The position numbers were made by a program, and so were the translations under genes. The notes below the pieces were generated by a model. That model saw only the letters and a program-made list of their open reading frames with translations, ran no database searches and was not told where the DNA came from. Positions 50,962 to 58,755 of a stretch of DNA of 64,000 nucleotides are shown in pieces (the first letter of the stretch is position 1; every line of letters starts with the position of its first letter). This stretch comes from Paenibacillus contaminans (GTDB taxonomy: Bacteria > Bacillota > Bacilli > Paenibacillales > NBRC-103111): NCBI RefSeq assembly GCF_003285015.1, contig NZ_QMFB01000014.1, positions 124,001-188,000 of the forward strand, in the 5' to 3' direction.

Positions 50962-51633
50962 CTAGAAGTCCAAGCTCGTTCGGAGCAGTTCCTTGAAATC
51001 CGAGCACTCGGACAGAGGCTCCGGAATGCTATGCAATCGTTTATCGTTCTTGCGGTTGATCCATACGCTTCTGATTCCTAGCGCGGAAGGGCCTTTCACA
51101 TCCTCGATCTGCGCATCCCCGACATATACGACCTCCGATGGCCGGCAGTCAAGCGATTCCAATATTTTTGCGAAAAATTCGACGCTCGGCTTATATACGC
51201 GCAGCGATTCCGATGAGAAAATAGGGCCGATATCGAGCCCGTTTCTGCTCAGATCCGCAAGCAGCGGTTCATGATCGCTATTCGAGCCGACGGCGAGTCG
51301 GAAGCGGGTCGAAAGCTCCGCGAGGACGGCCGGCACCTCCGGGAAGACGGCGCGTTTGCCCAGCGTATTCAGCATATAGCGGACGTCCAGTTCCGGATCG
51401 CCTTGAATATTGAAGGCTTCATAGGTTTGCGCGAGTCCGATCCGGAAAATATCCGATTCCGCCTGAAATATACCGGAACGGCACAACTCGTGATGGTTTC
51501 GTTTCCATGTTTCGTAAAAAGGCTTCGGGTCCATATCAGACTGCCGACTGCCGAGAATTTGCTCCACTGCCGTCATCGAGCCTTTGCCGGTATCGATTAA
51601 GGTGCCGTAGCAATCGAAAACAATCGTCGTAAT
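50962..51633 (-). CDS. HAD-family hydrolase (haloacid dehalogenase-like)
   Basis: About 223 residues. Motif I is VFDCYGTLIDTG (nucleophile Asp), with the cap domain at about 15-95, motif II AVGSNSDHEP (Ser/Thr), motif III Lys in SLRVYKPSVEFF and motif IV VVYVGDAQIEDVKG. It is likely a phosphatase for a small metabolite. The frame extends to 51705, but TTG 51633 has GAGGCGGGG 7 nt upstream and gives the usual MITTIVFDCYG N-terminus. A dispersed repeat begins 3 nt after its stop codon. Confidence 0.88.
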   Translation of the reverse strand: MTTIVFDCYGTLIDTGKGSMTAVEQILGSRQSDMDPKPFYETWKRNHHELCRSGIFQAESDIFRIGLAQTYEAFNIQGDPELDVRYMLNTLGKRAVFPEVPAVLAELSTRFRLAVGSNSDHEPLLADLSRNGLDIGPIFSSESLRVYKPSVEFFAKILESLDCRPSEVVYVGDAQIEDVKGPSALGIRSVWINRKNDKRLHSIPEPLSECSDFKELLRTSLDF

Positions 51634-51769
51634 CAACAACAATCCCCGCCTCATGATTATGATCAAACGTACTGCAAACCCCAATAAACCGGAGTGTTCA
51701 ACCATTATACCTGAATTTTACAGCGGCGTCATCGAACATTCCTGCCGAACATAGGCATGGCAAAATGAA

Positions 51770-51793
51770 AACAGCTCCCGGCCGGGAGCTGTT
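51770..51793 (-). terminator. terminator of the HTH-GyrB fusion gene
   Basis: A perfect 24-bp palindrome (AACAGCTCCCGG and complement) followed on the minus strand by TTTTCATTTT. Confidence 0.75.
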
Positions 51794-51854
51794 CCGCTAG
51801 TTAAAAGATAAGCCGGACTTTACAGGTTTCACATAACAAATGCATATATTTCAA

Positions 51855-51931
51855 CCGTAAACGCGCGCGTCCGAGCTTGTGCTTACGAAGTCGCTTTCTT
51901 CAAAAGCGTTTAGGATGGCGAAGCCTTTTTT
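51855..51931. repeat. long GGTAAACG-family repeat, copy 3 (diverged)
   Basis: CCGTAAACGCGCGCG..., GTGCTTACGAAGTCGCTTTC and GTTTAGGATGGCGAAGCC match the other long copies; the right arm is decayed. A half copy (GCCAAAAACGTTTATCC) at 51984-52000 contains the stop codon of the next minus-strand gene. Confidence 0.7.
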
Positions 51932-51994
51932 ACGAAAATACGTGAGGAGGGGGCACATTTTCATCATAACCTGCGGCCGAGAGGCCAAAAACGT

Positions 51995-53143
51995 TTATCC
52001 TTGATTCGTATGCAGCAGCAGCTGCAGACCGGGGGTGGCCGCGGCAATCTCAGCGATGCGCTGCTCGATTACCGCTATATCGAAACCTGTTGGAAACAGC
52101 TCCGCATCCGGCTCCACCGTGACGCTCGTGCCCGTTTCTTTCGTCTTGCCGATTTTCATGACGCCGGATTGCGGAATGCCATGTCGGTAATCCTGCCTAT
52201 AGACCGTTTCCTCGCGGCGGATTTCAACGGAAAGCTTCTGGGACAAAGCGTTGATGACGGCGACGCTGATCCCTTTCTCCCCGCCCGGAGCATAAAAGGG
52301 AGCGCTCAGCTCCGGTCTCTGAATTTCGGTCATCACGCTTTGCACTTTGGGAACTTCGGTATGCGCTAACGCTTTAACGGGGATTCCGCGGCCGTCGTCC
52401 GAAATGGTGACGGAACGGTCGCCGTGAACAAAAATCGTCACTCCACGGCAAAAACCTGCACGATGCTCCAGTATGGCGTTCTCCAGCAGAGCCCATAGCA
52501 GCAGATGCGGGTCATTCCCGTTCGCAGCGCTTCCGAGGTAGACGCCGGCATTGCTTCGCACTTCCGTCATATCCAAATAGTTGCTCGTTTCCAGTAAATC
52601 GGCCGCTGCAGCGAGCAGCAGCAGCAAAGGCAGCGCCCGCCGATCCGGCAGCGAATAACGGCCGCCGCGTTCCTCTTGCACAAGCAAACCTGCCCCTTGC
52701 AGCGCTTTAATATGGTGGTATAGCTGTCCGGTTGTCCCCATGCCGAGCTTCTCGACAAGCTCCGCGCCGGTAAGCGGCTGCATCATGACGGCTCGCAGCA
52801 GATCGAGCCGCTGTTTGTGGCCGAGCGCCGCGATCACTTTGGCGGCCTTCTCGCCGTCAAGCTCGAGCAGCTGCCGGACTTGCCGCTCCTGCGGTGTCCA
52901 GCGATACGTGCGCTCCCCAAAGCGGTAACTGCCGGCATAAAACAGGCCGCCTTCCTCAGCACCGCCTTCGTTATCCTCATCATTGCTGACGTTTATGCCG
53001 TCAGCGGTTACCGGGACATCGAACCGGCGCACCTTGCCTGACGCCAAGCCTTCTTCAAGCAAACGTTCCAGCTTTTGAACTGCGGTACTTACCTGTTCCA
53101 TTTGCGCTTGTAAAGCATAGATTTCAGCCCATGCATCCCGCAT
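51995..53143 (-). CDS. ArsR-type winged HTH fused to a GyrB-like GHKL ATPase domain
   Basis: 382-residue cytoplasmic protein. A coiled-coil-like N-terminus (1-35) and acidic linker precede a winged HTH at about 95-170 (AALGHKQRLDLLRAVM, LTGAELVEKLGMGTTGQLYHH). Residues about 195-382 align to the DNA gyrase B N-terminal ATPase: VRSNAGVYLGSA, HLLLWALLENAILEHRAG, TISDDGRGIPV, FYAPGGEKGISVAVINALS, TGTSVTVEPDAELF. The Asn (222), Asp (249), Arg (252) and Thr (339) nucleotide contacts are kept, but the catalytic Glu equals Ala218, so ATP may be bound but not cleaved. The chain stops where the ATPase domain ends, with no transducer or TOPRIM. GAGGCG precedes ATG 53143; an 18-bp palindrome lies just upstream. 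Probably a nucleotide-sensing repressor (inference). Confidence 0.85.
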   Translation of the reverse strand: MRDAWAEIYALQAQMEQVSTAVQKLERLLEEGLASGKVRRFDVPVTADGINVSNDEDNEGGAEEGGLFYAGSYRFGERTYRWTPQERQVRQLLELDGEKAAKVIAALGHKQRLDLLRAVMMQPLTGAELVEKLGMGTTGQLYHHIKALQGAGLLVQEERGGRYSLPDRRALPLLLLLAAAADLLETSNYLDMTEVRSNAGVYLGSAANGNDPHLLLWALLENAILEHRAGFCRGVTIFVHGDRSVTISDDGRGIPVKALAHTEVPKVQSVMTEIQRPELSAPFYAPGGEKGISVAVINALSQKLSVEIRREETVYRQDYRHGIPQSGVMKIGKTKETGTSVTVEPDAELFPTGFDIAVIEQRIAEIAAATPGLQLLLHTNQG

Positions 53144-53179
53144 AACGATCGCCTCACTTCGATATTATTAAATTACGTA

Positions 53180-53197
53180 ATTACGTTATAACGTAAT
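53180..53197. promoter_or_regulatory. 18-bp perfect palindrome, candidate autoregulatory operator
   Basis: ATTACGTTATAACGTAAT, 37 bp before the start of the HTH-GyrB gene; a second smaller palindrome ATTACGTAAT overlaps its left edge at 53172-53181. Typical size and place for an ArsR-family operator. Confidence 0.7.
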
Positions 53198-53466
53198 ATT
53201 AGCAAAAAACCGTCACTTTGTAAATAGTTCCATCTTGCTCGAAAGCCGAAATTTGAGCGGCAATTCACAGCGCTGATTTCCATTCGGATTGCAGGCTGCC
53301 ACCCGCATAGAACTATCCGATATAAAGCGGTGGAGGGGAGGCGTGCGATAGTAGTACGTTGACAGCGTTTGATCCAAGGTTTTCTGCCCGCACTTTTCAT
53401 GAGGGGATCCGCAGTGGAAAGGGCGGGTTCGTATAAGGCCACGAGCACCCAAACCTTGCATTTCAT

Positions 53467-53632
53467 GGGGCTATCCCAAAAGTGCAGTGCGAAATGGACT
53501 AGTCCCAAATTGTAAACAAAGAAGCTTCCAAAACCACTGATACTGACAAAGTGGGGATGGAAGCTCCTATTACTGTTGATTTAGTGCTCGAAGTGGGACG
53601 GAAAAATTACAAAAATGACATTTGGGAAAGCC
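53467..53632. mobile_element. MITE-like element, copy 2
   Basis: Ends GGGCTATCCCAAAAGTG and CATTTGGGAAAGCC are imperfect inverted repeats. The interior shares CCCAAATTGTAAACAAAG and GTGGGGATGGAAGC with copy 1 at 33749. Flanks on both sides (ATCCAAGGTTTTCTGCCCG and ATCCAAGGATTACTGCCCG) are themselves similar, suggesting insertion into, or duplication of, an older sequence. The 53198-54244 gap contains no supported gene. Confidence 0.6.
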
Positions 53633-53837
53633 GCTCTTAATCCAAGGATTACTGCCCGGCTTGCCGTGAATGAGCCCGTGATCAAACGGTGGTTTTGTAT
53701 GCAGCACATTTGCGCTCGTACCTTGAATTTGAAGTGGTCAACGTATTAGACGCCATCAAGTTTAAACTAGGATTCCTGACCTGGTTACGAAAGCAAACAC
53801 GGAACTCGTAATGGTTATTCACGAACTGTGCGATTAG

Positions 53838-54047
53838 TGGAGAAAATCTTATTGTTCATGAGGCTGTCCTCACTATTTCGCAGGTGAAAAACTAGTTCTC
53901 GCCCATCAGTGAGGCAAACGCAACTATCAATTTCGTTTGTCTCACTAATAATTGCGTTTGCCTCATTACCTCGCCAGAATACGGGTTTTTGGCGAGAGAT
54001 AGTGAGGTTTGCCTTATGAACAGTAAACTTTTCCTTACTATTTCTCC
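53838..54047. mobile_element. 210-bp imperfect long palindrome, MITE-like
   Basis: TGGAGAAA at the left and TTTCTCCA at the right; GTTCATGAGGC...CCTCACTATTTCGC is mirrored by GCGAGAGATAGTGAGG...GCCTTATGAAC; the centre has GTGAGGCAAACGCAA and its inverse TTGCGTTTGCCTCA. No coding frame of its own. Confidence 0.6.
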
Positions 54048-54244
54048 AGAACACAAGTCATCAGCTCCACGAGGGGGATTTAAGTAGAGAAGGGGGGCTG
54101 AGCATCAACGGAGTAAAAGTCGGAGTAAGCAAGAGGAGGAGCAGGCCGCAATGAGTATCCGGCATTGCCTTTAGCGGCGGAATTGCACCATTTGAAAAGT
54201 CGGCATGATAGAATAGAAGGGATAATGAACGGAGGAGGACGAGC

Positions 54245-54604
54245 ATGAAGGTCAAACGAATCGTCGCCAATATCAATACACAGGATATTGCGGCAGCAAA
54301 GTGCTTTTATCAGGATGTGCTGGGGCTTGATGTGCTGATGGATCACGGCTGGATTGCAACGTATGGTTCGCGCGAGAAGATGGACGTCCAAATTAGCTTC
54401 GCTTCCGAGGGGGGCTCGGACACGGCCGTGCCCGATCTGTCGATTGAAGTGGATGATGTAGACGCTGCGTACGAACGCATGCTGAGAGCGGGGTTTCCCG
54501 TACAATACGGGCCTGCCGATGAGCCATGGGGCGTTCGGAGGTTTTATGTACGAGATCCTTTTGGCAAGCTGATCAATATCGTTGCCCACGTACAATCCGA
54601 CTGA
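54245..54604 (+). CDS. VOC-family (glyoxalase/bleomycin resistance-like) protein
   Basis: 119-residue single VOC domain with two beta-alpha-beta-beta-beta halves: AAAKCFYQDVLGLDVLMD in the first and VDAAYERMLRAGFPVQYG, RRFYVRDPFGKLINIV in the second. It may bind metal and a small molecule or drug. GGAGGAGG precedes ATG 54245. It is convergent with the CDF gene and has no operon partner. Confidence 0.9.
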   Translation: MKVKRIVANINTQDIAAAKCFYQDVLGLDVLMDHGWIATYGSREKMDVQISFASEGGSDTAVPDLSIEVDDVDAAYERMLRAGFPVQYGPADEPWGVRRFYVRDPFGKLINIVAHVQSD

Positions 54605-54640
54605 CGCCCTGCTAACCGAACCGTTTCGATCGATTTTGCT

Positions 54641-55570
54641 TTATTTGCGTTTTTTGGCCGAAATCGCCTTGAGATCGTCTTCCGCATACCACGGATTCAA
54701 ATGAACAAGCACCTCATCGACGTCCTCGTGCGCGTCTTTAATCGCTTTTTTGATTTCGCGGCTAATATCGTGGCCTTCCTGAATGGAAAGATGCCCGGGA
54801 ATGCTCGCCCGCACGTCGACCAAAATGTATTGGCCGTGCTCGCGCGCCCGCAGACGGTCGATCCGCTTCACTTCCCGGACGGCTCTGACGAGCGACGCAA
54901 ATTGCTTGATTTTATCCGGATCCACGGTCCGGTCCATCAAAATATCGACCGCATCTTTGCCCATCTCGTAGGCGAGCTTCAAAACAAGAACGGCGACGAT
55001 AATACCGGCGGCCGGATCCCCGTATTTCAAAAGCGTTATGCCGGTCCAGTCGCCGACAAGCGCCAGCGTAATGCCGACAACTGCGGCAGCCGAGGCGTAT
55101 ACGTCAGCCAAATGATCGTAAGCCGTCGCGATTAATGCTTTGGATTTGGATTGCTTGCCGATTTTCATGGTATACATATACAGCCACTGCTTCCAGACTA
55201 GGGAAATGAAGGCGGCGATAAGCGCAATCAGATGAGCTTCCGGCGGCGGGCCGAAGAGCACTTCAATGGAGCTGTACCCGATCCATATCGCTGCCAAAAG
55301 CAAAATGACGGCAACGATTCCTGCTCCGACAACCTCCGCCTTGCCGTGCCCGTACGGATGATCTTCGTCTGCAGGCTGGCTAGAAATGCGCATCGAGCCG
55401 AATGCCGTCGCCGAGGCGATGACATCGCCTGCGTTATGGATGCCGTCTGCGATCAGCACGCCGCTTTTGAACAACACCCCGACTATAAGCTTAATAAGGG
55501 TTAATGCGATATTGCTGAACAGGCTGATACCAGCGGCGAACATCGACTTGTTTTTTTCTGCGTTCATCAT
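54641..55570 (-). CDS. cation diffusion facilitator (CDF) metal exporter
   Basis: 309-residue six-TM proton-coupled divalent metal exporter. Signature residues: ADGIHNAGDVI in TM2 (HxxxD site), DEDHPYGHGKAEV after TM2, the second site in TM5 (AYDHLADVYASAAAV, HxxxD), and a C-terminal cytoplasmic metal-binding domain (YILVDVRASIPGHLSIQEGH). GGGAGGAATAA precedes ATG 55570. Which metal (Zn, Mn, Fe, Co) cannot be read from sequence alone. Expression is preceded by a roughly 145-nt leader ending in an intrinsic terminator, which suggests attenuation. Confidence 0.93.
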   Translation of the reverse strand: MMNAEKNKSMFAAGISLFSNIALTLIKLIVGVLFKSGVLIADGIHNAGDVIASATAFGSMRISSQPADEDHPYGHGKAEVVGAGIVAVILLLAAIWIGYSSIEVLFGPPPEAHLIALIAAFISLVWKQWLYMYTMKIGKQSKSKALIATAYDHLADVYASAAAVVGITLALVGDWTGITLLKYGDPAAGIIVAVLVLKLAYEMGKDAVDILMDRTVDPDKIKQFASLVRAVREVKRIDRLRAREHGQYILVDVRASIPGHLSIQEGHDISREIKKAIKDAHEDVDEVLVHLNPWYAEDDLKAISAKKRK

Positions 55571-55605
55571 TTATTCCTCCCGCCACGATAATTGCCCTTG
55601 GGAAA

Positions 55606-55638
55606 CAAAAACCCTTAACCGTCGCCGGCTAAGGGTTA
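55606..55638 (-). terminator. leader terminator upstream of the CDF gene
   Basis: On the minus strand TAACCCTTAGCC pairs with GGTTAAGGGTT and is followed by TTTTTGTTT, 35 nt before the CDF start codon. A second hairpin (GACAA-TTCGAA-TTGTC, around 55653-55672) precedes it. The terminator lies between promoter and gene, the layout of an attenuator or riboswitch. Confidence 0.75.
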
Positions 55639-55721
55639 GATTGATTTTATGAGGACAAGATTCGAAATTTGTCTTGCTTGCACCTGCATATTGTTCACCA
55701 TCGCAAATAAAGGATTCCTTC

Positions 55722-55750
55722 ATCATACCATAATCCTCCTGCATGCGCAA
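55722..55750 (-). promoter_or_regulatory. promoter of the CDF gene
   Basis: On the minus strand TTGCGC (55750-55745), 17 bp, TATGAT (55727-55722). Confidence 0.65.
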
Positions 55751-55910
55751 AGCAGGGACTGAGATTAGGGCGCTTTCGCCATGCCTCCATCAATCCGAAC
55801 GGAGACGTTGAATAATGGTGCACCCGCAGGCTACAATGTGGATAGGAGAAACCGCCGTGGCAATAATAGCGCTTAAAGAAAGGAAATCGCGGAATCAGCT
55901 CGAATTTTGC

Positions 55911-55940
55911 GGTAAACGTCAGCGTCAAAGGCGTTTATCC
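55911..55940. repeat. short GGTAAACG-family repeat, copy 2
   Basis: GGTAAACGTCAGCG, then TCAAAGGCGTTTATCC; 30 bp, ending 33 bp before the YkvA-like start codon. Confidence 0.7.
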
Positions 55941-55973
55941 TTGACAGATGAGGATGACTTGAGGAGGGAGCCT

Positions 55974-56204
55974 ATGCACAAGCTGCTGTCGCTTCGCCAC
56001 TGGCTGCATGTTTTTAAACGGGTTTGGAAGCTGCTCGGATCTTCTGGGGTGCCGATTTGGGAGAAGCTTGTATTCACGGTGCCCGCACTCTTATATGTCG
56101 TGCTGCCCGATGCGCTGCCGATGCTGCCGATTGACGATATTGCAGTCGTGATGCTGCTCGCCAACTGGTTCGCCGAAAGAATGGAAAAGAAATATAAAAT
56201 ATAG
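55974..56204 (+). CDS. small membrane protein, YkvA/DUF1232-like
   Basis: 76-residue protein with an amphipathic N-terminus and one or two hydrophobic segments (VFTVPALLYVVLPDALPMLP, then DDIAVVMLLANWF). The DALPMLPIDDIAV stretch resembles the PDxxPxxGxxDD core of DUF1232 proteins. GAGGAGGGAG precedes ATG 55974; the upstream open frame to 55815 crosses a dispersed repeat and was excluded. Function unknown. Confidence 0.75.
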   Translation: MHKLLSLRHWLHVFKRVWKLLGSSGVPIWEKLVFTVPALLYVVLPDALPMLPIDDIAVVMLLANWFAERMEKKYKI

Positions 56205-56312
56205 CTTGACGCAAAACAATGCTTCGCGGCGCCGGACCTATCCCCATTTCGGTAAAAGGGCGGCGTGGTTGACGCCGGATAGGCTTTATTTAAATATGAG
56301 AAATATTTTATC

Positions 56313-56392
56313 GGTAAACGCGCCTGTCCTTAAGCATATGCTCACGAAGTCGCCTTCTTTGAAAGCGTTTAGGACGGGTAAGCCGTTTATCC
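56313..56392. repeat. long GGTAAACG-family repeat, copy 4
   Basis: GGTAAACGCGCCTGTCCT, TAAGCATATGCTCA, CGCCTTCTTTGAAAGCG, AGGACGGG and CGTTTATCC in the same order as at 50880. Confidence 0.82.
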
Positions 56393-56435
56393 TTAATTTT
56401 TCGAAAAGTATACCGTGGAAGCGGCTCTAAATCTC

Positions 56436-56475
56436 GGTAAACGCCAGCGTCAAAGACGCCGGTAGACGTTTATCC
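56436..56475. repeat. short GGTAAACG-family repeat, copy 3
   Basis: GGTAAACGCCAGCGTC-AAA-GACGCC...ACGTTTATCC; ends 17 bp before the GntR start codon, so it lies in that mRNA's 5' end or promoter. Confidence 0.8.
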
Positions 56476-56492
56476 ATGTGGGGGGAGTTTTT

Positions 56493-57203
56493 TTGGAAAT
56501 AACGAAAATCGCAACTCATAAAATTTACGAGAAGGTTGCGGAGCAAATCAAGCGCCAAATCGTGGAGGGGAACCTGCAGCCGGGGGAAAAGCTGCCGTCG
56601 ACCCGCGAGTTTTCCGAGCGCTTTCAAGTCGGACGTTCGACGATCCGCGAAGCGCTAAGCGCATTAAAGGCGATGGGGCTGGTCGAAAGCCGTCAAGGGG
56701 AAGGCAGTTATGTGCGCAGCAATATGCCGGAACAGGTGAGCATGCCCGATTTCGAATCGATGCAGCTAAGCCGGGAAACGGTGCTGGAGCTGTTGGAAGC
56801 GCGCAAATCGCTCGAGGTGTCGAACGCCGCTATTGCCGCGGAGAAACGGACCGAGGAAGATCTCGAGACGTTCGAGGGCATTTTGGCGACAATGCAGGAA
56901 AATCTGGGCAATGAGGCGGAAGGCGAGAAGGCCGATATGCTTTTTCATTTGACGCTTGCGAGGGCGACGCACAACACGATTATGGTCAGACTGTTGGAAA
57001 CGATTTCGGGACAAATGGAATCGGCGATCCGCGGCACAAGGAGGCTGCAGATGTACTCGAACCATTCCGTATCCGCCCAGCTCTGGCGCGAGCACCAGAA
57101 TATTTACGCCGCCATTCGGGCGGGGGATCCGCTCGCCGCGCAGGAAGCCATGCGGGAGCATCTTTTTCACGTGGAACGGGTGTTGATTCCGTACGTTAAA
57201 TAA
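56493..57203 (+). CDS. GntR-family regulator, FadR/LldR subgroup
   Basis: 236-residue regulator: winged HTH at about 5-72 (KIYEKVAEQIKRQIVEGNLQ, GEKLPSTREFSERFQVGRST) and an all-helical FCD ligand domain (ETVLELLEARKSLEVSNAAI; DMLFHLTLARATHNTIM with the metal-ligand Asp/His pattern; LWREHQNIYAAIRAGDP). TTG 56493 follows GGGGGGAG at 5-6 nt; GTG 56478 would put that ribosome site inside the gene. Its position before lutABC and its subgroup (LutR/LldR) suggest it represses lactate use until lactate is present (inference). Confidence 0.9.
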   Translation: MEITKIATHKIYEKVAEQIKRQIVEGNLQPGEKLPSTREFSERFQVGRSTIREALSALKAMGLVESRQGEGSYVRSNMPEQVSMPDFESMQLSRETVLELLEARKSLEVSNAAIAAEKRTEEDLETFEGILATMQENLGNEAEGEKADMLFHLTLARATHNTIMVRLLETISGQMESAIRGTRRLQMYSNHSVSAQLWREHQNIYAAIRAGDPLAAQEAMREHLFHVERVLIPYVK

Positions 57204-57356
57204 GTTAAGCGTTAACGGTGTTCAGCCGAATGCAGCCGTATGGCGCAGGCAAGGCGCCTTAAGATGACGTTTTACATAAAATGATTCCGCAAGCTTCCTT
57301 AGCGTTAGGTTATCCGTCGCTGAACGGAGTTTGCGTGCCGGTGGGAGTGGAGACGG

Positions 57357-58523
57357 ATGCGCGGGGAAACCGATTTTTTGAGCAGGGTCTTTATCGATGA
57401 AGCGAACGAGTATTTTCAACTTCCGGAATCGGTCATGCAAGCCTTCTATGAGGAGATTGACAGAATAAATGCCGATTCGGAGCTTCAGCAGCTCGCTCGA
57501 GAGATGCACGGGCTGCTGTACGGAGCTGAAGGAAACAAAGAGGAAGCGATCGGCCGTTTGCAGCGGATGGGAACGGAGGCAGGGATGTTCGCCGCCGTCG
57601 TTTATGCCTCAGGCCTTCCAGCCGTCAAGGAGCTGTACGCGTCCAAAGGAATGCCTATGCATGTTCTAAAGGAAACGTTGAGCGACATGGGCATCTGGAT
57701 GCAGCATCACGAGCAAAAGTACGGCAGCTGGGGGTTAAGCGAGCTGGGATGGTTGAACAGGCATTTCAGCGGCGGGATTTACAAGCTCGGACGTCTGCAA
57801 TTTATGCCTCGAACGTATCGCGTCAAGGCCAATGTGTTTCGCAGCCGTTCGGGCGGCCGACTTATCGCTTTATCCGATGAGGGCGTACTCTTTCGTGCGG
57901 ATGGACAAGCGGACGGTACGAACGGGGTTTACGATCCCGCCGGTTCCTGGGCTTCCGTTTATGAGAACGATGGACTAACGATTCGAGGGTACCGGCTTTC
58001 CCCTTACGGTTACGCGATCCGAGAGCCGATAGAGCTCGATGCGCGGGAGTGGGAGCAGGTTTTGAAGGAAGGGGACCCTGTGCTTGACGTACATATACCC
58101 GAGGGCGCTAAAATGACGCATGAGCTCTGCAGGGACTCCTACAGGCAAGCGGCAGCGTTCTTCGCCGAATTTTTGCCGGAGCATGCGGCGAAGGCTTTTA
58201 CATGCACGTCTTGGCTGCTTAGTCCGCAGCTGCGCCTGCTGCTTCCGGATTCATCGAATATCGTAAAGTTTCAGAGCGATTATTATTGCACGCCCGTAGT
58301 TTCCGACGAGAAACAGACGTTCGAACGGGTTTTTGGCGCGATCCCGGAGGACTTCTCGCAAGCGCCGCGCGATTCGGCGCTTCGCCGGGCGGTGCTCGAT
58401 CACGTGATGGCCGGCCATGCGATCCATGGCGGATCGGGGTTCATTATGCTGGAGTCGGCGGAAGACGGACGCTACGCGGATCGGGCGGATGCGGTCGGGA
58501 AAGCGCATGGCGCGGGGCTGTAA
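57357..58523 (+). CDS. acyltransferase-domain protein (NAT_N/GNAT_C-like)
   Basis: 388-residue protein of a Gram-positive family with an N-terminal helical NAT_N-like domain (LPESVMQAFYEEIDRINADS, at about 20-130) and a C-terminal GNAT-like acyltransferase domain (SGGIYKLGRLQFMPRTYR, VLDVHIPEGAKMTHELCRDS, FTCTSWLLSPQLRLLLPDSS). It probably transfers an acyl group to an unknown acceptor. GGGAGTGGAGACGG precedes ATG 57357. It lies between the lactate regulator and lutABC, on the same strand. Confidence 0.75.
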   Translation: MRGETDFLSRVFIDEANEYFQLPESVMQAFYEEIDRINADSELQQLAREMHGLLYGAEGNKEEAIGRLQRMGTEAGMFAAVVYASGLPAVKELYASKGMPMHVLKETLSDMGIWMQHHEQKYGSWGLSELGWLNRHFSGGIYKLGRLQFMPRTYRVKANVFRSRSGGRLIALSDEGVLFRADGQADGTNGVYDPAGSWASVYENDGLTIRGYRLSPYGYAIREPIELDAREWEQVLKEGDPVLDVHIPEGAKMTHELCRDSYRQAAAFFAEFLPEHAAKAFTCTSWLLSPQLRLLLPDSSNIVKFQSDYYCTPVVSDEKQTFERVFGAIPEDFSQAPRDSALRRAVLDHVMAGHAIHGGSGFIMLESAEDGRYADRADAVGKAHGAGL

Positions 58524-58662
58524 GAGGCTAGAAAGACTGGGGCGGTAAATGTTACGAATGGCTCAACCGCAGGATGAAAATAGTTGTTCGGGGACGATTG
58601 CCGGCGCAGCATGTGCGGCTCAAATCCCCGGGCAGCGAAATTTACTCTTTTCTTTTTCTAAC

Positions 58663-58673
58663 TTATCTGATAA
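58663..58673. promoter_or_regulatory. candidate operator of lutABC
   Basis: TTATCTGATAA, a perfect 11-bp palindrome, followed by ACCTGACA (58672) and TGTCAGAGGT (58707) in inverted orientation before the lutA start. Site for the FadR-type regulator is an inference. Confidence 0.4.
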
Positions 58674-58755
58674 CCTGACAAGTATGAGGATCATGGATGG
58701 TTTACATGTCAGAGGTCCGAAATTGAAACGTGAAAAAACGGAAGGAAGGATACCC

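Noticed and set aside
53173..53508. 111-codon minus-strand ORF upstream of the HTH-GyrB gene
   Set aside because: Overlaps the MITE-like end and the operator palindrome and has no ribosome site or domain.
55571..55715. yybP-ykoY manganese riboswitch
   Set aside because: The expected GGGGAGUAG and GGACAGAGG blocks are not present, so only an unspecified attenuator is claimed.
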